A stretch of DNA of 64,000 bases from Bordetella parapertussis (GTDB taxonomy: Bacteria > Acidobacteriota > Terriglobia > Bryobacterales > Bryobacteraceae), in assembly GCA_943328975.2 (NCBI GenBank), contig CALQCC020000012.1, forward strand, positions 50,165 through 114,164, in the 5' to 3' direction. Below are positions 50,033 through 58,929 of the stretch, in pieces. The position numbers and the translations under genes are program-made. Every line of letters starts with the position of its first letter. Position 1 is the first letter of the stretch. Under the pieces are notes generated by a model. That model ran no database searches. It saw only the letters and a program-made list of their open reading frames with translations, and was not told the origin of the DNA.

Positions 50033-51352
50033 ATGTTCAATACCAAGAAACACCTGGACCGCCGCACTCTGTTGAAGAGCGCGGGTGCAGCGCTCGCGCT
50101 GCCCTTGTTGGACGCGATGATTCCGGCCAATACGGCGCTAGCCCAAACCGCCGCCGCGCCGAAGATTCGCGCGGGCTTCATCTACTTCCCTCACGGCGCC
50201 ATCATGAATCAGTGGACGCCGGCCACCGAAGGCAGAGACTTCGAGATGCCCACCATCCTGAAAGCGATGGAGCCGCACCGGAAAGTCATGACGATCATCA
50301 GCGGCCTGGAAAACAAAGCCGCGATCGCGCCGCCCGTGCATGCCTTGAGCCCGGGGACGTGGCTCAATGGCGCGACCCCGCGCAAGACGCAGGATCCCTA
50401 CGGCGGTACGACGATCGACCAAATTATCGCCGCGCAGGTCGGCCAGGACAATCCGTTCCCCTCGCTCGAAGTTTGCACCGAAACACGCGGTGGCGGCGGT
50501 TCCTGCGATCGAGATTACGGCTGCAGCTATTCCGGCACCATCTCCTTCCGCACGCCGACCACACCGCTGCCGATGGAAAACGATCCGCGCAAGCTGTTCC
50601 AGCGACTCTTCGGCGTGGGCGACACGGCGGACCAGCGCAAGACCATCTCGCGCCAATATGCCAGCATTCTGGATTTGGTCCAGGAAGAGGCCAACGACTT
50701 GCGCCGTAACCTTGGAGCCTCCGACCAATTGATGCTCAGCGAGTATCTCGAAACCGTGCGCGAAATCGAGCGCCGCATCGAGAAAATGGAAAAGAGCGAG
50801 GCCGCGCGTATGACGCTGCCCAACGCGCCCACCGGTATCCCCGCGCAGTTCGATCAACATCTGAACCTGATGTTCGATTTGATGGGTCTGGCGTATCAAG
50901 CCAATCTCACTCGCGTCTTCACGCTGATGATGGCGGCCGAAGTCTCCGGCATGACCTACAACCATATCGGCGTGCCGGATGCGTTCCATCCCATCTCGCA
51001 TCACCAGAACGACAAGAGCAAGATCGACAAGTTGGTGAAGATTCAGACCTATCACACGCAGGTGATGGCGAAGTTCCTCGACAAGATGGCCAAGATGCCG
51101 GACGGCGACGGCTCCATGCTGGATCATGCCATCTTCATGTTCGGCTCGAACATGAGCAACAGCAACGCGCACGATCATTATCCGCTGCCCTCCGCGCTCA
51201 TCGGCGGCGCCAACGGTCGCATCAAGGGCAACCAGCACCTAAAGTATCCGGACAAGACTCCGCTCTCGAACCTGCTGCTCACTGTTCTCGATCGCGCGGG
51301 CGTTAATATGGACAAGGTCGGCGACAGCACCACGCAGTTCTCTGAGGTATAG
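50033..51352 (+). CDS. DUF1552 protein with Tat signal (cassette B)
   Basis: A 439-residue paralogue of the protein at 37610. HLDRRTLLKSAGAALALPLLDAM is a twin-arginine signal. Matching blocks: FPHGAIMNQWTPATEG, ISGLENKAAIAPP, VCTETRGGGGSCDRDYGCSYSGTISF (a Cys-rich segment aligned with CDSGDC of copy A), TVREIERRIEKMEKSE, HIGVPDAFHPISHH and MFGSNMSNSNAHDHYPLPSALIGG. A textbook AAGGAGATAT ribosome-binding site precedes ATG 50033. It sits between the DUF1592 and ankyrin genes of the same operon (4-nt gap to the ankyrin). Confidence 0.92.
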   Translation: MFNTKKHLDRRTLLKSAGAALALPLLDAMIPANTALAQTAAAPKIRAGFIYFPHGAIMNQWTPATEGRDFEMPTILKAMEPHRKVMTIISGLENKAAIAPPVHALSPGTWLNGATPRKTQDPYGGTTIDQIIAAQVGQDNPFPSLEVCTETRGGGGSCDRDYGCSYSGTISFRTPTTPLPMENDPRKLFQRLFGVGDTADQRKTISRQYASILDLVQEEANDLRRNLGASDQLMLSEYLETVREIERRIEKMEKSEAARMTLPNAPTGIPAQFDQHLNLMFDLMGLAYQANLTRVFTLMMAAEVSGMTYNHIGVPDAFHPISHHQNDKSKIDKLVKIQTYHTQVMAKFLDKMAKMPDGDGSMLDHAIFMFGSNMSNSNAHDHYPLPSALIGGANGRIKGNQHLKYPDKTPLSNLLLTVLDRAGVNMDKVGDSTTQFSEV

Positions 51353-51355
51353 ACG

Positions 51356-52828
51356 ATGCGCCGCACTTTCTTGATCTTCGCCGCTGCTTGCCTTTCCGTT
51401 TGGGGGCAGGGTAGTGGCAACGACGGCACGACACCCCTGCACTGGGCCGTCCACGATAACAACGCCGCAGAAGTCGAGCGGCTGTTGAAGGCGGGAGCGA
51501 ACGCCAACGCCAAGAATGATTTCGGCGTCACGCCCATGGCGGAAGCCGCGAACGTCAACAACACCGCGATCATCAAAGCCTTGCTGGATGCTGGAGCGGA
51601 CCCGAATGCGATCCATTTCGATGGACAGACTGCCCTGATGGTAATCGCGCGTTCCACCAACGTCGAGTCCGCGAAGATGCTGCTCTCGAAAGGCGCAGAT
51701 CCGAATATCGCTGAAGCGCAAAAGAACCAGACCGCGCTGATGTGGGCTGCAGCGCAAAGCAACGGACCGATGGTGAAGATCCTGCTGGACGCGGGAGCAA
51801 ATCCGAATGCGCGCACCGTGATCAACGAAAACTCGGCGCAGGTCTCGGCCGAGCCACGCGCGCAGTATCGTTCCTACGGCGGCCTCACGCCGCTGCTCTA
51901 CGCGACGCGCGAAGGCTGCATCGATTGCGTGTCCTACCTGGTGGAACGCGGCGCCAAGATCAATATGTCCGATCCCGAGGGCGTCACGCCGCTGATCACC
52001 GCCATCGCGAACTTCCATTTCGACGTAGCAAAGATCCTGATCGAAGCAGGTGCCAATCCCGACAAGTGGGATTGGTGGGGACGCAGCCCGCTCTATCTCG
52101 CGGCTGACGTGAACACGATCCCCCGGGGTGGCCGCGCCGATTCACCTTCCACCGACGAAACTACCAGCCTGGAAATTATTGAGCTCCTACTGAAGCGCGG
52201 TGCCAATCCGAATACTCAGCTCAGTTTGCTGCCGCCGTTCCGCAACGTCGGAGCCGACCGCGGCGTGGACGGGCTACTGACCACCGGAGCCTCTCCGTTG
52301 TTACGTGCTGCGAAGGGGCTCGACGCGCCCGCGGTCAAACTGATGATGGAATACGGCGGCAATCCGAACCTGCCGCAGATCCGTGGCATTACACCCACGA
52401 TGGCCGCCGCCGGTATGGGTTCGGTCGACGCCGATACGCGTGGCCGCTATGACACGCCTGATACAGCGCAGCGCTCCGTCGATACACTGCGCATCTTGCT
52501 CGATAAGGGTGGGGAAATCATGGGTCGCGACGCTCGTGGGCAGACCCCTCTGCACGCAGCCGCCTTCTGGGGCTGGAATGATGCCGTTCAGTTTCTCGCC
52601 TCGCGGGGCGCGGACGTGAACGCCAAGGACAACCGGGGCATGGTTCCCATCGACAACGCGATGGGTCGCAATGGTGGCAACAGCCGTGGGGGCGCACGCA
52701 CGGACGTCCACAAGGACACGGCTGATCTTCTGGAGAAGTTGGGTGCGACACCTGTGGTTCCGCCGCCGCCCGCTCCGCCGAAGCCGGCTGGCGCCAAGCC
52801 TGCCGCCGGGGCGAAACCCGTACGCTAG
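51356..52828 (+). CDS. Secreted ankyrin-repeat protein (cassette B)
   Basis: A 490-residue protein with a short signal (MRRTFLIFAAACLSVWGQ). About ten ankyrin repeats: TTPLHWAVHDNNAAEVERLLKAGANANA, TPMAEAANVNNTAIIKALLDAGADPNA, TALMWAAAQSNGPMVKILLDAGANPNA and QTPLHAAAFWGWNDAVQFLASRGADVNA. Breaks at about 160-175 and 255-300 interrupt the stack, as in the cassette A protein. A Pro/Ala/Lys tail follows. It is the last gene of the MBL-DUF1592-DUF1552-ankyrin operon, here in the same direction, while in cassette A the ankyrin gene is divergent. Confidence 0.9.
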   Translation: MRRTFLIFAAACLSVWGQGSGNDGTTPLHWAVHDNNAAEVERLLKAGANANAKNDFGVTPMAEAANVNNTAIIKALLDAGADPNAIHFDGQTALMVIARSTNVESAKMLLSKGADPNIAEAQKNQTALMWAAAQSNGPMVKILLDAGANPNARTVINENSAQVSAEPRAQYRSYGGLTPLLYATREGCIDCVSYLVERGAKINMSDPEGVTPLITAIANFHFDVAKILIEAGANPDKWDWWGRSPLYLAADVNTIPRGGRADSPSTDETTSLEIIELLLKRGANPNTQLSLLPPFRNVGADRGVDGLLTTGASPLLRAAKGLDAPAVKLMMEYGGNPNLPQIRGITPTMAAAGMGSVDADTRGRYDTPDTAQRSVDTLRILLDKGGEIMGRDARGQTPLHAAAFWGWNDAVQFLASRGADVNAKDNRGMVPIDNAMGRNGGNSRGGARTDVHKDTADLLEKLGATPVVPPPPAPPKPAGAKPAAGAKPVR

Positions 52829-52847
52829 ACTCGTCGATAATGGTCTT

Positions 52848-54221
52848 GTGCCACTCGAGATCCAACGCTTCTATCTAGGCTGTCTCGCACATGCCTCGTA
52901 CCTGATCGCCTCTGAGGGCGTTGCTGCTGTCATCGATCCGCAGCGCGATGTCGACCTTTACATCGAGGCTGCGGCGAAGGCTGGCCTCCGCGTCGAACAC
53001 GTCATCCTGACGCACCTTCACGCCGACTTCGTCTCCGGCCATCGCGAACTTGCAGAGAGGACTGGAGCCCGGATCTATCTTGGTGCCGGGTCGGGAGCAT
53101 CGTTCCCACACGTCAGTGCCAACGATGGCGACGTCCTGCAATTTGGACGCGCTCGCGCCGAATTCCGCGCTACCCCGGGGCACACGCTGGAGAGCATCTC
53201 CATCGTAGTCACGGATCTCGATCAGCCGTCCCGTCCCCCGTCCGTCTTCACCGGAGACACGCTCTTCATCGGTGACGTCGGTCGCCCGGACCTATCGCCT
53301 TCGCACACGCCGCAGCAACTCGCGGAGATCTTGTACAACAGCCTGCACACCAAACTGCTCACTCTGCCGGACGAAACCGAAGTCTTCCCCGCGCACGGAG
53401 CAGGCTCCCTGTGCGGTCGCCAAATGAGTTCGGAGGCGTCGTCCACTATCGGCAAGCAGCGGGTGTCTAACTACGCACTACTCGCGAACAGCGCAGAAGA
53501 ATTCGTTCACCTCTTGACCGACGATCTGCCACCGCGTCCTGAGTACTTCGCTCGTGAGGTGGAGCTCAACCGCAGGGGCGCTGTACCGCTCGACGAACTC
53601 CCTGCGCTCACCGCTTTCTCCGCGCCTGAGGTCCTGCGTCTGCAGGCGGAAGGAGCTGTCGTCGTCGATACCCGGCCCGCCATGCAGTTTGCGGTCGCGC
53701 ATGTTCCGGGTTCGCTCCACATCGCGCTGACCGGGCAGTACGCGTCCTGGGCCGCGCGAATCCTTGGACTAGACACACGACTGATCATTGCGGGCGAAGA
53801 TCCCGAACATATCCGCGAATCGCAACTTCGGCTCGCGCGCGTGGGCGTCGAAAATGTTGTCGGTTACCTCTCGGATGGAATCGCGGGTTGGATCAAAGGC
53901 GGCTTTGAACTCGACTACATTCCGCAAATCTCTGCCCAGGAATTCATCGAACTCCGCGCGGCTGAACCGAATATTTCGGTCGTCGACGTCCGCGAGCCTG
54001 CTGAATGGGAAGGCGGGGCCATCGATGGGTCCACTAACATTCCGCTGGGTAAGCTCGGTCAGCGTGCCTTTGAGTTGGACCGGGCGAAACTTACGGTCGT
54101 TCACTGTAAGGGTGGCTATAGAAGCTCTATTGCAAGCAGCCTGCTCCGCCGGGCTGGACTCCGCGACATCGCTAATCTCACCGGCGGCTACGACGCCTGG
54201 CAGACTACACTGAAAGTTTGA
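52848..54221 (+). CDS. MBL-fold persulfide-dioxygenase-like protein fused to two rhodanese domains
   Basis: About 457 residues from a GTG at 52848 (the upstream frame is antisense/overlaps the ankyrin gene). The N-terminal MBL domain (about 1-240) has FYLGCLAHASYLI, THLHADFVSGH, TPGHTLESISI and FTGDTLFIGDVGRPDL, as in ETHE1-type persulfide dioxygenases. Two rhodanese domains follow. The first (about 270-350, VVDTRPAMQFAVAHVPGSLHI) has no catalytic Cys, whereas the second (about 365-455) keeps it in VVHCKGGYRSSIAS. The layout resembles CstB-like sulfide-detoxifying proteins. The stop overlaps the galE start (TGATG) but the functions look unrelated. Confidence 0.88.
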   Translation: MPLEIQRFYLGCLAHASYLIASEGVAAVIDPQRDVDLYIEAAAKAGLRVEHVILTHLHADFVSGHRELAERTGARIYLGAGSGASFPHVSANDGDVLQFGRARAEFRATPGHTLESISIVVTDLDQPSRPPSVFTGDTLFIGDVGRPDLSPSHTPQQLAEILYNSLHTKLLTLPDETEVFPAHGAGSLCGRQMSSEASSTIGKQRVSNYALLANSAEEFVHLLTDDLPPRPEYFAREVELNRRGAVPLDELPALTAFSAPEVLRLQAEGAVVVDTRPAMQFAVAHVPGSLHIALTGQYASWAARILGLDTRLIIAGEDPEHIRESQLRLARVGVENVVGYLSDGIAGWIKGGFELDYIPQISAQEFIELRAAEPNISVVDVREPAEWEGGAIDGSTNIPLGKLGQRAFELDRAKLTVVHCKGGYRSSIASSLLRRAGLRDIANLTGGYDAWQTTLKV

Positions 54222-55237
54222 TGCCTACTCAACCTGCTGTTCTCGTTGCGGGAGGTGCCGGGTACATCGGCAGCCATACCGCGAAGTTTCTGCGGAACGC
54301 CGGATACGTTCCCGTTGTACTGGATAATTTGTGCACCGGCAATCGCTTCGCCCTTCGTTACGGCCCCTTCTATGAGGGTTCCATTAGCGACACTGCACTG
54401 ATTCGGCGCATTGTGGATCAGTATCAGCCGCAAGGCGCGATCCTTTTCGCGGGACACATTGACGTGGGTGAGTCCGCTCGCGCGCCGCGCAAGTATTTTC
54501 ACAACAACGTGTCGGCAGCCGTAAATTTCCTCGACGCTCTTCTCGACGCAGGTCTGAACCGCGTGGTATTTTCTTCCAGTTGCTCGGTCTATGGCATCCA
54601 GCCCAAGATGCCGCTTTCGGAAGACACGCCGAAGGACCCGGTGAGCAACTACGCGGAAACCAAGCTGTTCCTTGAGAAGGTTCTCCACGCCTACAGTTCC
54701 GCCTACGGACTGAAATACGCGGCTTTGCGGTATTTCAACGCCTCAGGAGCGGATCACGATGGGGAGCTCGGCGAGCGCCACACCCCCGAATCACACCTGA
54801 TTCCCCTGGCGATCCAGGCCGCGCTGGGTGGCTCGCCTTTGCGAATCTTTGGCGAAGACTATCCAACACCCGACGGTACCGCCGTCCGCGACTACATCCA
54901 CGTGAACGACCTGGCCGACGGCCATCTTCGCGCCCTACGCTATCTGGTGAGCGGCGGGGAATCGGTGGCCCTCAATCTGGGAACCGGCTCCGGCTATTCC
55001 GTCCGCCAGGTGATCGATACGGTTGAGCGTATTTCGGGCAAAAAAGTCCCGTTTACCATGGGTCCCCGCCGCGAAGGCGACGCCCCGGAACTGGTCTGCG
55101 ACCCCCGTCGCGTGCGCGAAACCCTCGGCTGGATCCCGCAGCATTCTTCACTCGAAGAAATCGTCACCACGGCATGGCGCTGGCATAATGAGTTTGAAAA
55201 ATTGGCTCTCAGCGCCCCGTCTGCTACAATGCCTTAA
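54221..55237 (+). CDS. galE: UDP-glucose 4-epimerase
   Basis: A 338-residue extended SDR enzyme of standard length. The NAD-binding start is VLVAGGAGYIGSHTAKFL (GxxGxxG), the catalytic Tyr-Lys pair is in SNYAETKLFLEKVLHAY (YxxxK), with the Ser/Thr of SSSCSVYG, and RYFNASGADHDGELGERH is a UDP-sugar-binding string. It interconverts UDP-glucose and UDP-galactose for cell-surface sugars. ATG 54221 overlaps the preceding stop by one base, so translation is coupled. The tRNA-Tyr promoter lies inside its last 40 bp. Confidence 0.95.
   Translation: MPTQPAVLVAGGAGYIGSHTAKFLRNAGYVPVVLDNLCTGNRFALRYGPFYEGSISDTALIRRIVDQYQPQGAILFAGHIDVGESARAPRKYFHNNVSAAVNFLDALLDAGLNRVVFSSSCSVYGIQPKMPLSEDTPKDPVSNYAETKLFLEKVLHAYSSAYGLKYAALRYFNASGADHDGELGERHTPESHLIPLAIQAALGGSPLRIFGEDYPTPDGTAVRDYIHVNDLADGHLRALRYLVSGGESVALNLGTGSGYSVRQVIDTVERISGKKVPFTMGPRREGDAPELVCDPRRVRETLGWIPQHSSLEEIVTTAWRWHNEFEKLALSAPSATMP
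55202..55230 (+). promoter_or_regulatory. Promoter of tRNA-Tyr within the end of galE
   Basis: TTGGCT (55202-55207), 17 nt, TACAAT (55225-55230), 9 nt before the mature tRNA 5' end. Confidence 0.65.
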
Positions 55238-55239
55238 GC

Positions 55240-55327
55240 GGACAGGTGGCCGAGTGGTTAATGGCAGCAGACTGTAAATCTGCCTCTCTCACGGGATACG
55301 GAGGTTCGAATCCTCCCCTGTCCACCA
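55240..55327 (+). tRNA. tRNA-Tyr (GTA anticodon)
   Basis: Acceptor stem GGACAGG/CCTGTCC, anticodon GTA at 55274-55276 in a CAGA/TCTG stem, long variable arm (class II), T stem GGAGG/CCTCC with TTCGAAT, discriminator A and encoded CCA (55325-55327). The cloverleaf is complete. As a GUN anticodon, G34 is a substrate for the tgt enzyme at 15616. Confidence 0.96.
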
Positions 55328-55382
55328 CTCCCAACGGCTGCGTTCGCAGCTATCCCTCTTAAACCAAGCCGGAAACGGTTTC

Positions 55383-55422
55383 TTGACCTGAGTTAAACAT
55401 CTGTTTTAATCTTATGTTTAAC
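55383..55422 (+). promoter_or_regulatory. Promoter and palindromic operator of the ABC-transporter/TetR operon
   Basis: TTGACC (55383-55388), 16 nt, TTTAAT (55405-55410) is a good sigma70 promoter. A perfect 9-bp inverted repeat, GTTAAACAT (55392-55400) and ATGTTTAAC (55414-55422), with a 13-nt spacer spans the spacer, -10 and start point, as expected for a repressor site. The operon ends in a tetR gene, so autoregulation is likely. Confidence 0.65.
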
Positions 55423-55433
55423 CGCCAAGTCCC

Positions 55434-57188
55434 ATGACCGCCCAACCAGCCACACCCCAACGGAAGCCGCCACCAGGAGCCGGACTCTTAGCTCTGCTGA
55501 AACCCTATCGAGGATTAGTCGCCGCCATGGTCGTCCTCACCGTGGCAGGCAACGGACTAAACCTCATGGTCCCGCGCATCATGGCGAAAGCCATCGACGA
55601 CTATACGGGGCAGACGTTCGTCCTCTCGTCAGTGGTGCAGCAGTTTTTCATTGTCGCGATCCTAGTGTTTGCGCTGACCTACCTGCAGAGCATTGTCCAG
55701 ACGTATGCGGCGGAGCGAGTGGCGCGCGACCTTCGTACTCGTGTCGCCGCGAAAATATCCGCGCAGTCCTATGCAGATGTAGAACGTCTCACGCCCGCCA
55801 AGCTCCTCACGAACCTGACGTCTGATATCGATGCCGTGAAGCTGTTTGTTTCGCAGGTGATCGCATCTATCATTGCCTCCGTATTTCTCATTCTCGGGGC
55901 CGGAGTGCTCCTGCTGATGATCAACTGGCGGCTCGGATTGGCTGTGCTCTGCGTGGTGCCCTTCATCGGGGTTACGTTCCAAGCCGTGTTGGCCAAGGTC
56001 CGCCCGTTGTTTAAGAAGGCGCAGGAAGCGGTCGACTCCTTAAATCGCGTCATTAGCGAAAGCATCATTGGTTCGGCTCTAATTCGCCTGCTGAACACAC
56101 AGCAACTGGAATATAAGAAATTCTTCGCCACCAATACCGAAGCGAAGGATATCGGGCTGGAGACGCTGCGCTTGTTTGCCGGTATGATCCCGGTGATCAC
56201 CTTCGCCACCAACCTCGCCACGGTGATCATTCTCTGGTTGGGTGGCAGTTTCGTGATCGGTGGCAGCATGAGCCTGGGCGATTTTACTGCTTTCAACTCC
56301 TACCTCTTCATTCTCATCTTTCCCATCATCATCATCGGGTTCATGAGTAACGTGATCGCGCAGGCCACCGCTTCTTTCATGCGTCTGGGCGCGATTTTGA
56401 ACGCCCCCGAGGTAGTTGCCGCCGCCGGTTTGGTCCGGGATTTGAGGGGCGACCTGGCGTTCGACAAGGTCTCCCTCGCGTTCGGCGAAAAGATGGCCCT
56501 CCGCGATGTGTCGTTCACGGCGAAGGCCGGAACCCGCACCGCGATCATCGGTCCCACAGCCGCGGGAAAGACTCAACTCTTGTACCTCTTGATCGGGCTG
56601 TTGCCACCCACCTCCGGTGCCATCCACTACGACGGAGAACCCATCGAGGCCTACGACAAGAAATCGCTCCATCACCAGGTAGGCTTGGTCTTTCAAGACA
56701 GCGTCATGTTCAACCTGACCCTGCGCGAGAACATCGCCTTCAGCAAGACGTCCCACGAAGGGGACCTGCAAAAAGCCATCGCCACTGCGGAACTCAACGA
56801 TTTTCTCGCATCGCTGCCGCAAGGCCTGGACACCATCGTCTCTGAACGAGGAACCAGTCTTTCGGGTGGTCAAAAGCAGCGTGTGATGCTAGCCCGCGCC
56901 TTGGCGCTGAACCCCAAGGTCCTGCTGCTGGACGATTTCACCGCCCGCGTCGACCCCAGCACCGAACGCACTATTCTCAACAACGTTCGCGAAAACTACC
57001 CGGGCGTAACGCTCATTTCCGTGACGCAGAAAATCGCCTCAGTGATGGACTACGACCAAATCATCCTTCTGATGGAAGGCGAAGTCCTCGCCATCGGCAC
57101 GCACCAACAACTGATGGAGGCATCGCCCGAATATGTCCAGCTCTTCCACTCTCAGCGGAGCACCAGCCACTATGAAGTACAAGCTTGA
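55434..57188 (+). CDS. ABC exporter half-transporter with degenerate catalytic site (subunit 1)
   Basis: A 584-residue type IV ABC exporter: six transmembrane helices (about 20-310) then a nucleotide-binding domain. Walker A is GPTAAGKT, the signature LSGGQ is canonical, but Walker B reads LLLDDF (catalytic Glu replaced by Asp) and the H-loop His is replaced by Gln (SVTQKIAS). Such a pair of changes marks the non-catalytic half of heterodimeric exporters (LmrCD, BmrCD, TmrAB). It overlaps the next half-transporter by 17 bp. Likely substrates are drugs, lipids or peptides; the co-encoded TetR suggests drug-like compounds. Confidence 0.9.
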   Translation: MTAQPATPQRKPPPGAGLLALLKPYRGLVAAMVVLTVAGNGLNLMVPRIMAKAIDDYTGQTFVLSSVVQQFFIVAILVFALTYLQSIVQTYAAERVARDLRTRVAAKISAQSYADVERLTPAKLLTNLTSDIDAVKLFVSQVIASIIASVFLILGAGVLLLMINWRLGLAVLCVVPFIGVTFQAVLAKVRPLFKKAQEAVDSLNRVISESIIGSALIRLLNTQQLEYKKFFATNTEAKDIGLETLRLFAGMIPVITFATNLATVIILWLGGSFVIGGSMSLGDFTAFNSYLFILIFPIIIIGFMSNVIAQATASFMRLGAILNAPEVVAAAGLVRDLRGDLAFDKVSLAFGEKMALRDVSFTAKAGTRTAIIGPTAAGKTQLLYLLIGLLPPTSGAIHYDGEPIEAYDKKSLHHQVGLVFQDSVMFNLTLRENIAFSKTSHEGDLQKAIATAELNDFLASLPQGLDTIVSERGTSLSGGQKQRVMLARALALNPKVLLLDDFTARVDPSTERTILNNVRENYPGVTLISVTQKIASVMDYDQIILLMEGEVLAIGTHQQLMEASPEYVQLFHSQRSTSHYEVQA

Positions 57189-58929
57189 GACCGGCCCCAG
57201 CCAGCGCCCGCCGGTTTCGCTGCGCGCGGGCATCCAGCGATTCTCGCCCCTCTTAGCCGGCGAGAAGAGCCAGGTTATTACGGCCGTCGTCGCGATCACC
57301 ATCAGTTCGGTGACCGCGCTGATCGCGCCTGTCCTCATCGCCCATACGATCGACACTTACATCCGCCTAAGAGATGGCAGCGGTGTGTTGCTGTTTTCTT
57401 TGCTCGTCTTGGCCGTTTACGCCGTTGGTGTTGTCGCCAGCTACATCCAGATTCGTACGATGGGGGCGGTCGGACGCAGGGTCTTGTTCCATGTCCGCAA
57501 CAATCTCTTTCTCAAACTGCAGGAACTTCCCGTCGTCTTCTTCAATCAGAACAAGGCCGGGGATCTGATCTCGCGACTGAACAGCGATACCGACAAGTTG
57601 AACCAGTTTGTGTCGCAGGCGCTGATGCAGTTCATGGGCAGCATCTTCCTCATGACCGGCGCGGCGATCTTCCTGATCTCGCTGAGCCTGCGTTTGGGCA
57701 CGGCTGCACTTCTGCCCGCGCTCGGAGTGTTGATCTTCAGCCGCGCCAGCTCTGCGTGGATCAAGCAGCGCAACATGGCGAGCTTGCAATCGCTGGGTGG
57801 CATGAGCGCCGAAGTGCAGGAGAGTCTGAATAACTTCAAGGTCATCGTGGCCTTCCATCGTGGCGATTACTTCCGGCAGAAATTCGAGGCCGCCAACCAG
57901 AAGAACTTCGGAGCATCGCTCAAAGCAGGCTTCGCCAACGGCCTCTTGATGCCGCTGTACGGCTTCGCATCGCACTTGGCGCAGTTGTTGGTTATCGCCT
58001 ACGGCATCTACATGATCGGCACCGGAGCGGCCACCGTCGGACTCCTGATCGGATTCCTGCTCTACGTGAACAGCTTCTACGGACCGCTGCGGCAGCTCGC
58101 CACTGTGTGGTCTTCGTTCCAGCTGGCGCTTTCGGCAATGGATCGGATCTCCGAAGTGTTGGCCTTGGAATCCGACATGCCGCTGATCGCTGCCGCTCCT
58201 CCGCAATCGGAATCGGTTCTCGCCTTCCGCGACGTGCATTTCAGCTACCCTGGCGGCAGCGACGTCCTGCGCGATATCAGCTTTGAGCTCGAACGCGGCA
58301 AGACGTACGCGCTCGTGGGTCCCACCGGCGGCGGCAAGACGACCACCGCGCTGCTGATGGCCCGCCTCTACGATCCTACCGGAGGCTCCGTCCTGCTGAA
58401 CGGCCGCGATATCCGCTCCTACACGGCCGAGGAACGTGCAAAAAAGATCGGCTTCATTCTACAGGAGCCGTTCCTGTTCAGTGGCACCGTGCGAGATAAC
58501 TTAGTCTACGGCAACGAAAAATACGCCGACGCGTCCAGTGAGGTGCTCGCGAAAGTTCTGGAAGAATCCCATCTCTCGAAGCTGCTCGCCCGTTTCTCAG
58601 AAGGCTTGGAGACTCCCATCACCACCAGTGGCAACAGTATCAGCCTTGGCCAGAAGCAACTCATCGCCTTCATGCGCGCTGCGTTGCGTGAGCCGGAACT
58701 CCTGATCCTAGACGAAGCCACCGCCAACATCGACACGGTGACCGAAGAACTGCTGCAGGAAATTCTCAATCGTCTGCCGGCCACCACTACCAAGGTGATC
58801 ATCGCTCATCGCCTGAATACCATCGATAACGTGGACCAGATCTTCTTCGTGAACTCGGGTGAAATTACTCTGGCCGGTTCCATGGAACACGCCGTCGACA
58901 TGTTGATGCATGAGAAGCGAGCCAGTTAG
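57172..58929 (+). CDS. ABC exporter half-transporter (subunit 2)
   Basis: A 585-residue partner (ATG 57172; an upstream in-frame ATG at 57133 lacks support). Six transmembrane helices are followed by an NBD with Walker A GPTGGGKTT, complete Walker B LLILDEATANID with catalytic Glu and H-loop His (IIAHRLNT). Its signature is degenerate, SLGQ instead of SGGQ. The degenerate signature here faces the degenerate Walker B/H-loop of subunit 1, while its intact site pairs with the intact signature of subunit 1, so one site hydrolyses ATP and one only binds it. Overlaps the tetR gene by 20 bp. Confidence 0.9.
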   Translation: MKYKLETGPSQRPPVSLRAGIQRFSPLLAGEKSQVITAVVAITISSVTALIAPVLIAHTIDTYIRLRDGSGVLLFSLLVLAVYAVGVVASYIQIRTMGAVGRRVLFHVRNNLFLKLQELPVVFFNQNKAGDLISRLNSDTDKLNQFVSQALMQFMGSIFLMTGAAIFLISLSLRLGTAALLPALGVLIFSRASSAWIKQRNMASLQSLGGMSAEVQESLNNFKVIVAFHRGDYFRQKFEAANQKNFGASLKAGFANGLLMPLYGFASHLAQLLVIAYGIYMIGTGAATVGLLIGFLLYVNSFYGPLRQLATVWSSFQLALSAMDRISEVLALESDMPLIAAAPPQSESVLAFRDVHFSYPGGSDVLRDISFELERGKTYALVGPTGGGKTTTALLMARLYDPTGGSVLLNGRDIRSYTAEERAKKIGFILQEPFLFSGTVRDNLVYGNEKYADASSEVLAKVLEESHLSKLLARFSEGLETPITTSGNSISLGQKQLIAFMRAALREPELLILDEATANIDTVTEELLQEILNRLPATTTKVIIAHRLNTIDNVDQIFFVNSGEITLAGSMEHAVDMLMHEKRAS

